A DNA stretch of 64,000 nucleotides from Galaxea fascicularis (Eukaryota > Cnidaria > Anthozoa > Scleractinia > Euphylliidae): assembly GCA_948470475.1 (NCBI GenBank), contig OX419339.1, positions 13,501,863 to 13,565,862 on the forward strand, given 5' to 3'. This document shows positions 1 to 13,300 of this stretch, piece by piece. The notes beneath the pieces are model-generated. The model saw only the letters and a program-made list of their open reading frames with translations, did no database searches and had not been told where the DNA came from. The translations under genes were made by a program, and so were the position numbers. Position 1 is the stretch's first letter. Each line of letters begins with the position of its first letter.

Positions 1-3000
1 CTGATTTTTAAATCGTTCCACTTCCATCCAGAACTCCAAATCAGTGATCAGCCGGTCAATATTGACTACCTTGCTATTGATCATGCGTCGTGTAGGGTTC
101 AAAGCGTGACGGCGTAGGTCTGGGACACAAAAGTATGTAAAACTGCTGTATAAAGATTTGCGGCCCTGTCTACACTAATGCGTTTCCGTTTGAAAACGCA
201 AACTTTTGTATCCGTTTTCGCCTTCCGTCCACACTAATACGATCGAAAGCGGGGGTCTATGTCTGCGAAAACGGAGGTTTTCGAAAACGCTTTCCAGGGT
301 GAAGGTTTTTGAAAACGGAGTTTATTACTGTGGACAGGCGAAAAAGCAGTGTTTCGAAAACGCGTACGTCATTGCTCATTTGCATGTCCCGGCGAGAATA
401 CCTATAAGCCAGTTCGGTGTTTCAAAAAACACGTGCGCGCGTGGGATAAAAGGAAGCATATAATTTTGTTCTTTTGTCATGCAAAATACTTGCTCGAATT
501 TGCATTAAAAAACTTTTGTATTTTTAAGATATGCTTGATTTTATCCCGACGTGCGCAAGTGTTTTTTTTAAACTCCGAACTGGCTTATTAGCCTAGCGGA
601 GTCAGTTCAGGGATGCGTAGTGCAGAGAAGTACAGTCGAACTGAAGCCTGGTGACGAAAAGGGATATATTTTTATCCGTTTCGGGGGTCTAGTGTGGACG
701 GTCGAAAACGCTGTGAACACGATAATGTGGGCGTAAAAATTTTTATGCGTTTTCAAGAAACAGGAAACGGAGGTTCTAGAAAACTCATTAGTGTTGTTAC
801 GCGTGTAACATAACTCTTTAATGTGGCATACCAGGATACTTACTGATTAACCGCAGGTAAACGTAAAAATCAATCAATCAGTCAATCAATCAATCAGTTA
901 ATCAGAAATGTCCGTTGAAGATAAGGCTTTTAATAAAACGAATAATTAAATTGACAGACTCACGCAAACTTATCAGCTTTGAGCTCTCAAAGTAAACACC
1001 TTACCTTTATCGGATGTCTCTCACTTTTAACGTTTCCAGCGGTTAAAAGCATACTATTTCACACTGATCAACGGACAACACATGCCTAGTTCTGGTGATG
1101 CTTTTGTACGGGTGGATACAGAAAGAGAGGTCATTGTTGGTCACATCGTAACTGATCGTCATCTTGCGAGCTGATCCTTCGACAGGTCAGACTATACAGT
1201 ACAATGTGTGTTACAACAATAATCTCGAACAATGCTCGCCATTGTACTCACTTTGTTCTACTGTTGATCTAATTTCCCTTCTTAGGAACTGTTTAAACTC
1301 GGACAGAGATTCAGGATGGTGGATTCCTCGCTGGAATAAGATGATGTTTTGAGTAAACATGGCCCACAAGCCCCTCTAGAATAGGACAAAAACAGCAACT
1401 GTTAGCAATATTTGTTGTCAAATGGAAAATGACTGAAATTTATTTATCCTCGGCAGTTTATTTAGAGCAAAGGCTAATGGGGCCGAGCAAACACATGGAG
1501 CAAATAATTCAAATAAACGTAACATGATAAGAATCCCAACTGTTGGCTATTTACAAGGATGACCGAGGAGTTGAACCAGGGCTACTCAGAACAACACCAG
1601 CTAGTGGCCAGAGCGGAAGTTGAGACAGTTACTATCGTTTTCTTGGTAAGAAATGTGGTGATTAACCTCATCACATCAATTACCTTTTGACTTTCACTCA
1701 CCCCCCTTGGTTTGATCGATTAATTGATTGATTGGCTGATTGACTTGTTGATTGATTGATTTATTGATTATAAAGGAAGCGGTTGCTGCGGTAAGCGGAA
1801 AAGATGTTTTGCATCAAATGCAATTTGAGATAACTACAGGATCTCGCACAAAAGTAACAAGAACAAGACACCTGGGGGCGTTAACGTGGGATGCATTAAA
1901 TAGGCCATATTCGTATTCTCGGTATTGAACTGGATCTAGCATGAAGTGGAGGCTCTTGCGGGGGAATCTTTTCATATGCAAATGTATTCCCCCGCAAGAG
2001 CCTCCACTTCATGCTAGATCCAGTTCAATACCGAGAATACGAATATGGCCTATTGGTTTATGAATGTGTACACAGTCACTTTGGTTATACTTGGACAATG
2101 GGAATTTAATGATGACTCAGTACAGCATGACAGACACACGATGGTTAACTAGTCTCCTTGCCACCAGTGGTGCATTCGATACGAATTTGCTGATCAAACC
2201 ATGATCGAAAAAATATTCGGCACTTTCATTTCGAGGTAATTTGTTCCGCGTCAAGTGCGTGCGGTGGACAGTAAGCAAAAAATAAAGTCATTTAACACCA
2301 TCCAAAAACACCAATCAACTTTATACCACTATTATGATTTACTTGAGGAGATTTCTCTCTCAAATCTCTGAAATGCCTATGAATGTTGCGCTGTCTGACC
2401 CCCATACCAAGTCTTGCAATCTTGCTTGATCGAATGTCAAACTATGCAAATTTGTGTTAAAACAGTCAAGCGTACAAAATGCAAAAGAGTCAAACTTAAA
2501 AATAACGTTTTCTTTTCGTTAGGACAAATACAAAGATTACGAAGCTTGTCACACTCGATTAGAATGTAAATTATTCACAGTTGAAAGCACGAAACTAAAG
2601 CAATGAACGGAACAAATCAATCTCTTTTCGACCATTCAAATACTTCACTGTGTCGCGGCGCTGTGAGAATGAAATCTTTACTTAAAGGGTTTTCTCCGAC
2701 AAATGAGCACGTTTAGAAAGAGGAACCGTGACTGATCAGCTAGCAGCACTGTTTGGCGATTTCAGCGTCACATGGTTCCTTAAAGTACAGAAATAAAATC
2801 GTGAAAAGACGACCAGAAAAAAAAAAAGGCCAACAACACAGATAAGGTCACCCATGCGAGTAGTAACCGCGGCCAGCAGGGCTTAACTTCAGTGAGAAGC
2901 AAAATCACGTGGCTAATTGCCATATGAGACTACAATGACGACGAAACTCGCCCGAATCTTTATACGTGGTCTGCCTACGCATCCCACGTAATAAAAACAA

Positions 3001-6000
3001 ACGCAAACCTGCAAACACGGAAAGTTGTTTCAAAAGTTTGTGATTTGAAAAGTTTTCGTTTCCAACCAACTGTCAATTCAAATGCTTTATATAAAGATTC
3101 CACTTCGGAAAAGTCGACCTTTTAGCTGGGTACACATCCAAAACGAAAACGAGCAAACCAAAAAAAAAAAAACAGATTTTATGGGCAACAACTGTAAAAG
3201 CTGTGAGGCCTAACCGTTTTTCCGTGAGCGGCCATCTTGCAGACACCTGCCAATGTATTTCTCATGGCGTACTTGCCAAAGTTGTCCCCTTCGTTTTCTT
3301 CATTAGGGAATGTAGCCAAGTACTCTGCGTACCTGATAAACATAGAAAAGCTTACATCAATCAATCAATCAATCAATCAATTTATTTAAGTCATTGCGTG
3401 GGATTGAGGTTGCCCTCGGTATCCGAGCCAAGACTAAAATAAAAACTAAGAGATAAAATTAAAAGAATAATATCAATAATAAGAATTAAATAAAGGATAC
3501 ATACACGAAATTGTTAACTATTTACAAGCTATCCAACTTTCCAACAAGCTAGATGATAATCATTAAGTTGTAAACACGTACAGATCAAGCCTAAAAGGGA
3601 CAAGTATTAAAAATTTATGATTGACAGTAATTGCATAGACAGCTGGTCCTTAAATTTAAAAGATTAACAGACTCCAAATTTTTATGAAATGCGCCTAAGT
3701 TGGGTGACTTCGGAAAGGCTTTACTCGCTTACAAAGCGTTATGAAGACTCCTCTTGTTTAAAGGGGCACTGTCATGGGGCTTTTGCTGTTTTCCGGCCCA
3801 ATCTTGACAGAAATACTACCCTTGCTCATGCCGAAAAATTCCTTGAAATGTAGGAGCAAGATATCACTTGATTATTGAGTAGGAAAAGTCATACATAGTA
3901 CATTTTTTGTCATGGCTTCAAAATGACGTGCGGAAATTTGGCGATCCATTTCCATCCTTGTCGTCAGTAACAGAAGACAGTATTTAGTCTCAGTGCAGAA
4001 ACACAGTCCTGAGTAAATAAACTGCTTCATTAGTTTTGTGTTTTTCCTGATTTAAAGAAACAGCGTGACAGTGTTCCTTTGAGTAACGACGGAATGTGAA
4101 ACATCAGCAATGTTTGAACACTCAGTTGTCAGAGCCTGCAAGTACGTCATTTTTCAGGCACGGAGTGGGGACCGATGACATGGGACCGATCCAACTTTAG
4201 GTCAAGCATTTTCTCTGCTTTATTCACCGACTAGTTCACTCTGCATCGTTTGTCGACGCCTAAGGGGTTCTTAAGCACTACGTATTTCATGGGGCAACTC
4301 TTTGCAGTGGACAAGACGTTACTCTAAAACGTATAAGGTAGTCTCCCAACAAAAAGCACTCTGGCTATAATCCAAATGTTAGGTCATCCGTCGATCTTTC
4401 TGGCCAATCATATACTGTAAGCTCAATATTTCTCTAAATAGTGTTATATGAGGGGGTTCCCGGGGCTGTTTTGTAACCGTTATCTCACTTTCTCTCACGT
4501 CATATTGTGTTTCGCCTCATATAGATTTAGACGGTTTGGTTCCATATTGAACTGATCCATTTAGCTCCTCCAGAACTTGCTAAACATGCTATTAAAAATA
4601 TATTGTGCCCTCCTTACCAGTTTTCCTCAATCGCTCGAGCCACGCAGGCCTGAGCCGAGACAAGCATTGGAGGAGTAGTCTTTTCCAGGACGGGAATGTG
4701 TTGGATGATCTCAGCTTTGCAGTGTAAGTGTTCAACTAGAAAATCAAACGAGACAGGCCAACTACATAAACCAATAACAACAACAACAACAAGACTTTAT
4801 TTCTCCCAAGTATTAAAAAGAAAAAAGAAATACGTTATTATATTAAACGAAGGGTACTAGCTACCCGTAATAACTTAGGAGCTAAAAATGCCAGGCAGCC
4901 AGTTAAAAGAAAATATATTTTACATGCTTTGGTCAGGGACACAGTAACACACAAAGATATAAACACGAATAGACATAGACAAAATGTGGTTAACTACCAG
5001 GGCCGAGTTGCTCAAAGCATGGTTAGCGCTAACCATTGGTTAAGTGGTATTAAAACCTATAGGTTGTCATGGTATTTAACCTCGGTTAGCGCTAACCATG
5101 CTTCGAGCAACTTGGCCCAGTACACTAAGATTATACTGCAAAACAGAATTTTATTCCCGCCCCCAAAAAGTGAAGTATACAGATGCAGGGTCCGACAAAT
5201 ATTTTTGACAAAACTTGTCCCTGGGCAAGTGGCATGTCAAAATCACTTGCCCAGCAGAATGAGCTAGTTGTCCCAGTTAATAACGGTAGAGGACAAGCAA
5301 TTCATTGAACTGTAGCAAAATCAGTTCATGCAGTCATTTTTCACCACACAGGCAAAGTGATTCGCACTCTTAGCATGGGCATAAAGGGGATCCTTTCGAA
5401 ATTTGTCGCTTCCCATTACCAGTGGGCTCTTTGGGTCCGAAACATTTGGCCACGCATAGCATATTTTACACTTCATGACACCGTGTGTTGTGTCTATTGT
5501 CAGCCACGAAAACTCTTCCAACCATTTCGGTTGGGACACTCGTCCGCGTTTGTTTGCATCATACTCCTTGTTGTATTCAACACATTTTGCCTTTCGCTTT
5601 GTCGTACCCGGAGTACAAACAGTGTCCCAGGATTATCCATAAATTATAATCAATCGTACCTTGAACTTTGATTCACGATATGGCGGAAAAACATGTTATA
5701 AGGGGTATAGCAGCCAGAGGTTTACGCGGGAAAGTACTGGGTATGAAACTCACGAAGAGATGTAAAATGGCGATCGAAAAGTAAAAAAAAAGTGATACAT
5801 ATTTATTGCATTTCGAAAGGCTTCGATGGGAATTACTCAAGGTAAACATTTAATACTTGGATATCTCAAATTTATTGCGCGAAATTGCTCGTAACTCAAA
5901 TGCTACGGCCCGGCGGGCTTTTTCTAGAAATAAAACACTTGCCCGGTATTTTGTTCAACTTGTCCCGGGCGTCCGGGCCTAATATTTGTCGAACCATGAG

Positions 6001-7277
6001 ATGATATCTAGTAGTTTTTTTTATGAAATGTTGTTTCATCTCCTTTTTAAATGAAAAAGATTTGAAATCTATAACATACATAAATATATTCTCTTACCCC
6101 ATAATTGCACCAGAGCTACGCTGGTGGGGGATCTGGACCTTGGCAGGTCCAGCCCTACCGGATATGATTGGTCAAGGGATTAGCGGGGGACCTCTAGGTT
6201 GGTGGCTGGGCATTAGGCCAATCGCCCAACACCGTAAACACGATTAGATACAGAGAGCATCTCTAGCATTGTACATCCTTAATCAAAGACACTATTGACG
6301 CTTTCAGTTGTTGCGTTAACTTGTAACGAAACTAGAATTTTTGTAAACTTCCGCTGGATTAAGTTTTCAGCTTTCCTTTTGAGTATTTATGTTGTTACAA
6401 TTATTCTTCCACGTATATTCACTTACCAGCTGATGTGGGAATATTGACAAAATATTTCTTCACAATTATCATGGCCCTGGATTGCCGAGCTTTGGCGTCT
6501 TTGCAGTTTGTCTTCATGCTTTCTACAGCCTGCCAAAACAGCAGTGGAGCTTCACACTTCTTTTCGCACAAAAACCGCTTAAACCACGTCATATGAAGAG
6601 GTTCGTGTAAGATATCATTAAAGCACCTATGACAAAACGAATAAAGGCGGTTATTATATCATATGACCCGTATGGCCCCGTGTGCGCTTTCATTCTAAAA
6701 CTATTGAGAAAATCCCCGCATGAGGACCGTACGCGTTAGCGCGAGCAGAGCCGGAAAAAGCCGTACGGCCCCGCGCGATACGATTTTAGAGGATTTCGTC
6801 GCGTCTAACCATGTAAGTTTATTTTACAACCAGAAAGCAAATACAAACAACATATTAGATCAATTTTATGTGCAAATTAGTCGCTTTTTTGTAAAAACTT
6901 CATCTTTTTTTGCGCTCACGAAGAGTCTAAGGAGGCCCTATGATAAAATGCTTATTGACTGAGTTAGGTCGGGCCGGATGGGAAAATATTTGGCTCTCGC
7001 TACGCTTGGTCCATACGCCATGACCTCGAGCCAAATATTTTCCCGTTCGGTCATTCCACTCAGTCAATAAGTGCATAGGATGATACAGATACTGGATAGG
7101 TGCACCAAACAAGAAAGGAGGTTGACAAGTTTCAATGTCAGAGATGGACATCATCATCACTATACCCGTCTTCATCATCATCCATCACCATCAATAACCA
7201 TTACCACCATCATCGTCACCACCACCACTGCCACGGCCATCAACGCCGCCACCACCACCACCATCTCCACCACCACC

Positions 7278-7333
<56 letters not shown>

Positions 7334-10300
7334 CATCACCGTCACCGCCATCGTCATCGTTCACTGGACTGAAGGAACGAAATATCTGGGTACGAGATAC
7401 TGATAGTATCACCGCCACCACCACCAACACCTAGTAAAAGATAATATAGTGACAATAATAGAAAAAATGATAACAATAGACCTCTTTCATAATGGCGGCC
7501 AAATAAAATATTCTTTTGTTTTAATGCTGATAAGCCTTTCTAACCTCGCTGCTATGTGCAAAATCCAAAAGAATGTTTGCGCTAAAACGAGGCCAGTAAG
7601 TCTAATTAACATAGATACAAAAGAATAATATTATCGGCGGCCATTATGAAAGTGGTCTATAGTTGCTGTCATCTCATCACCATCAACATCACGCTCACCA
7701 CTAACACCCACAGAACTCGCTTCTGCAGGTAAATGAAAACAGTCAGAGTTCGATGTTCTTGGGTCAGATTGGTTAAGAAAACTACATAGCTTGTCATGTA
7801 GAATTGAGTTTAAAGCAGTGTGTACAAGTTTTGAGTGACAAGGAGTTTTCAAAAGGTCACTTCGTGCTTCACAGGCAAGTACAATCAAATTACTGCTGAG
7901 TTCTCATTTAAAGTGTACAACATCAACATTAACCATCATCATTTTTCTAAACAAGAAAAAGACGTAGCCTTGTGATCCAGGGAAGGTGGCTGTTGGTTCA
8001 CCTTGGTTTCGGCGGCCTGATCTTATTTCCGGTTATCTTTTTAATTCCCTCGGACGTGTCCTCCCCCGGCATGGTCACGTGTCCGTAGAAGTGTGACGCG
8101 CGCCTTCCTCGAGCGTTCAACTCCACCATCTCTTTTTCCTTCAGACTGGGAACTTTAAAATCTTCATTGAGCGCTTCGAGTTCTTCACTGTCCTCGTCAT
8201 CTTGACCAAGAGAAAAACCTAAGAACAGAAAGTGTAAAAAACTGTCGTCGTTTCAGACCGTTCTCGCTGTAATAATACATACACATACATACACAAAAAA
8301 AACTAGGTGTGTTTTAAGGATAACAAGTCGCCTGGGGGCGTTAACGTGGGATGCATTGGTTGATGAATGTGTACACACAGTCACTTTGGTTATACGTGGA
8401 CAATGGAAATTTAAAGATGACTCAGTACAGCATGACAAACACACGATGGTTAAATAGTCTCCTTGCCACCAGTGATGCATTCGATACGAATTTGCTGATC
8501 AAACCATGATCGAAAAAATATTCGGCACTTTCATTTCGAGGTAATTTGTTCCACGTCAAGTGCGTGCGGTGGACAGTAAGCAAAAAATAAAGTCATTTAA
8601 CACCATCCAAAAACACCAATCAACTTTATACCCCTGTTATGATTTACTTGAGGAGATTTCTCTCTCAAATCTCTGAAATGCCTATGAATGTTGCGCTGTC
8701 TGACCCCCATACCAAGTCTCGCAATCTTGCTTGATCGAATGTCAAACTATGCAAATTTGTGTTAAAACAGTCAAACGTACAAAATGCAAAAGAGTCAAAT
8801 TTAAAAACATCGTTTTCTTTTCGTTAGGACAAATACAAAGATTACGAAGCTTGTCACACTCGATCAGAATGTAAACTATTCACAGTTGAAAGCACGAAAC
8901 TAAAGCAATGAACGGAACAAATCAATCCCTTTTCAATCATTCAAATACTTCACTGTGTCGCGGCGCTGTGAGAATGAAATCTTTACTTAAAAGGTTTTCT
9001 CCGACAAATGAGCACGTTTAGAAAGAGGAACCGTGGCTGATCAGCTAGCAGCACTGTTTGGCGATTTTAGCGTCACATGGTTCCTTAAAGTACAGAAATA
9101 AAATCGAAAAAAGACGACCAGAAAAAAAAAGGCCAACAACACCGGTTTCAGATAAGGTCACCCATCCGAATAGTAACCCTAGCCAGCAGGGCTTAACTTC
9201 AGTGAGAAGCAAAAGCACATGGCTAATTGCCATATGAGACTACAATGACGACGAAACTCGTCCGAATCTTTATACGTGGTCTGCCTACGCATCCCACGTA
9301 AAAAAAGAAGAGTTCAACGTTGTATAAAGTTTACAAATTCAAAAAATGCAAGGTATGATTATAATGAACAATTTATTTGTCTGTCTCTTTTGGGGAATTT
9401 ATTAGCTTGGTCGCGTTTGATAGAGTTGGTGGTGGTACCATCACGAGTTATTTTCACATTTCCAAATGAGGGTTAAGCACTTTTTTGTTCTGAGCGACGG
9501 AGACTAATGTGGATATTTTTTGAAAGTTTAGTTAGTACGAAGTCAGGCCTTTCTTCATTGTTTTCACACTAATACCACTTACTACAAGTGCTGCGTGACC
9601 AACAGTTTGAAAATCGCTCATAAATTGAAGTGGTATCAGAGTGAAGGCAATGAAAGCCTGACTGCTGGTCTTGGTGGTTCCCACGGAGTCAGCGTCTCCA
9701 CAGAACAAGTGAATTCCCTGAGACAAAAAACATTAGCCTCGATGTGGTTTTGAACGCAAGACTTCCAAACAACATGAACGTCCGTTCTTACCAACATGAC
9801 CAAATCCTGCGGCTAATTTGAGAGCCTGCAGCGACGGAACCGTATCACCATAGCTGGTTAGTCGACTTTCATTGTCTGATTCATCATCTGTATTATCTTG
9901 TGCGCTCCTCCTTCGAATTCCCTTTTCAGAGACATGACATAAATGTTTCGACATGATTCTTAGCAAGTTAGTCATCCTTTGAGAACACACATGACCCATT
10001 TCCCTCTGTTTCTTTGCGCTTAAACTTGAACTTGACCTAGCCAGCCAAAAGAACGGCCAAAAAGAGTTGAATTACAGATGGACGCTTAACAAATTACATC
10101 ATTGATACTTTTCCTGGTAATATAAGTTTTGCTTTAAATTATGCCCTTACAAAGGAATGACGTGACGGTTACCTCCGGTTTGGCCTAAAGGGAGTTAGCA
10201 AGGTTTCTACCTCATTAACTGAGCAACTAAAGATGATCCAAATAAAACAAGGTTAATCTTACCACACTACTAACAAAATGATCTTCATCGGAACGGACAA

Positions 10301-13300
10301 ACATGGACCAAGGTAAGACAACTGCCTGTAGATAGGAAAGCAAAAAGGAAAACGAGAGATGAGGCAAATAGAGGGCAACAACAGACTACTGACAACCTCT
10401 AGACCTAACTAAGATTGATGGTGACTGTTACTCCATTTCGTTTTTATGCTCTCAAGTTATTTATATTTCTTCATTTTAGCTCCATTTCGAATTCATAATC
10501 ACGTAAAAGTATTTGAAATGTAAGGCTGCTTAATTTACTTATAGGCCCCTAAGTCCCATCACATGAATGAGGACGGATAGTTAAATGGCCAGATCTGCCC
10601 CGCGTAGTCCTGATTGAACAACAAGAGAAAGCTACTAAACTAAATTTTATTAGCTGTGATGTTCTTGAAAGTCAATCAAACATTAAAAAAGCGCTGTGAG
10701 AGAATCAAACTTAACGCGAGGCATTTTTACAAGAAAACCTTCTCAACTTTAAGTAAAAGAATACAAATACAGTGCACACCACACAGATTATGAGCTCCAC
10801 ATTTCTATTGCATCAGGGTTGACGAAGGCGCAGCCCAAACTAACTGATGGACATAAATGGAGTGCGAACAACGTTTTGACTTGCATGAGTACAGGGCTTC
10901 ATCAATAGTCTTCGTTTTCGCACATGACAGCATTTGTACCCCTTTGTAGCTGGAGTGATACCGAGTAGCACCAGTACCAATGGCCTCACGCCATTTCCGG
11001 GACAGTTTCCTAGCAACTTAACTTTAGGTGTTAGTAACAAGTTTCTAACCAATCACCTGTGCAGAATTATTCGCAACAGTAGACAACAAATTATCCCCTT
11101 TCTCTCCAGGGAGTAGCCGCATTAAATCATCTCTAACACGCGAGCTCAAGGCCACTTGTCGCGGAGAGTCTGGGGCGATATAAGTCGCAACGAGGGTCTT
11201 GGCTGAGTGAAACTTGCTGAAGCTACCGAAATTTTCCAGTGGTGAGAGATACTGTTGAGCATCCTCCCAGAACTGAAGGCTCCTAAGGGCTGCGAAGTCT
11301 TGTGATTTCTCTAAATACTCACGGAGTGGACCGCCGGCCAGTTTATCCGCAGTCAACGCCACAAGCGCGGGAAGAATGAGTTGATTTGTTAAGCAAACGT
11401 CTATGTGACAAAGACAAAAAATAAGGTTTGGCATAGCTTTGTTAATTAGAATTGCCGTAAAGGTATAGGAACTCTTCTTCAAGGGCGTAAGGAAGGAGTG
11501 GAGGAAAAATAGCCACCGGGATTGAGGTGCGGGAGTGAATATTTAAAACTGAATATTTAAAACAATCGGAGACCCTTTAAGATGATGTAGAGAAGAGGGT
11601 TTGAAGACTGGATGGAAAAATATCATTTCACAGTCCAAATCCACGGTATTTAATAAGGCGCATCAAAGAGCGGTTAAGTGAACGTCTCTCTGATCAACAT
11701 TAGATGTTGTAAGGTCCAGATAAACATGATTAGCTGTAGAAATGTCCCTTACCAGTGTTGTTTGGGTAACTAGGGGGTATTAAGTGATCCGCAAGTGTCT
11801 CCCTCGGATATGCGGGGCGGGGTTCACCAACCATCGTTGCTATTTCGTGTCCTATCTCTTCAAATGGGATCACGCGGGCCGCGGAAGCTCGTCTTAAGGC
11901 GAGGATCGCTGTCTGTGGTGGCGTCCCTTGAAGTGGAAAGAAAATAAAAAATATGATGCAACCTTATTGGCGATCAAACTCATAATGACATCAAGGAAGT
12001 TGGCAATGACGTGGCAACGTTGTTCTACAATTCTAAAGCAAGGACTTTGGAGCGCGCGGAAAAGAAAGGTTACGTGAAAAATTGAGTTTTATTTGATTTT
12101 ACCCTGACAAATAATCGTATAAAAACTTTTTAGTAAAAAAGGGACATGTTTATTTGTCTTTCGTAATTTTCGTACGGTAGATTGTTCCGCACATACTGGA
12201 CATTGTATTTTGACAAAAGCGATGACCACACCTAAAGATAGCTGTGAGGCCCCATTAGGGGGTCGGGGGTCGGAGGGTGGTCAGAGTAGATCACGGAATT
12301 TATTTCAGCTTAATTACTTATTATCAACTAACTCAGCCGTATCTACTTTACAATCACACGAGAATAAAAAATAAAAATAATAAAGGCTGCTTTTTTTTGG
12401 AGGCCGTGTTTAAAATCTTACTTAAACTACTTAAAACTTACAAAGGCCTTTTTAAGGTCTGAAAAGACGACAGCGTTGATGAGACCACGATCAAAGGGAA
12501 CGGAAACCGGATTGATGACGTGTCAGAAGACTATTTTTAATTAGATGATGATATACCTGGCCATAAAATTATTCGCTCAAAAACTTTGACTACGACTGGG
12601 ATTACAGATATTGGTCGATAATTTGTTGGCTCATTACGCTTTCCGTTTCCCATTAATTTTTGGTCTAAATATCCCATATCCTGTTCATTCCTGTAGTTTG
12701 TATCCCTTTAATGCTAGTTCGATATCCCGGGATATCCCGTATCCCTATAATTTTTTAGCTAAATATCCCGTATGCCGATTACCCCTATGGGGGCCTCCGC
12801 TGTGTCTGTTCAGGCCAATTAAATTACTTTCGACAGATTTTATTAAAAGGTACCCTAAGGAACAAAACAAGAACAAAACAAGAACAAAACAAGACTCACT
12901 CGACAGGGACCTGATGGGTGAGTAGCTGTGTGTTGACGGTTCATCTGGCTCCGTATCTTGTTGTTCAGTAATGATCCTCTGTTCTGACGCCAGTGCTTCG
13001 TACTGAGACTTGCGTTTCTTGGGAACCGATGACACCAGAAGCGCGTAAGGTTTCTTGAGGCTTGGAAGGTTCACACGTTTTTCTTCCAGATTTTTCTTTT
13101 CGTTTTCCTCAGCGGCCTCTGAAGGGCGAAAAGCGGCAAATAAAACGAGAAGATTTCAATAGGAATCGATCGATCAATCAATCAATCAATCCATCAATCA
13201 ATTAATCAATCAATCAATCAGTCAGTCAGTCAATCGACCGACCGATCGACCCATCAGCCCACCCCATACAGAAGTCTTCTTTTGGTAATTTCCAAGTGAA

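Noticed and set aside
7071..7430. Long open frames rich in His, Thr, Ile or Asp/Gly
   Set aside because: They are translations of a CAC/CAT microsatellite, open in all frames on both strands.
7998..8000. Stop codon ending the RGS22-like gene
   Set aside because: A GTGAAC donor just before it joins in phase to the RGS-domain exon at 6427-6626, which gives a better family match.
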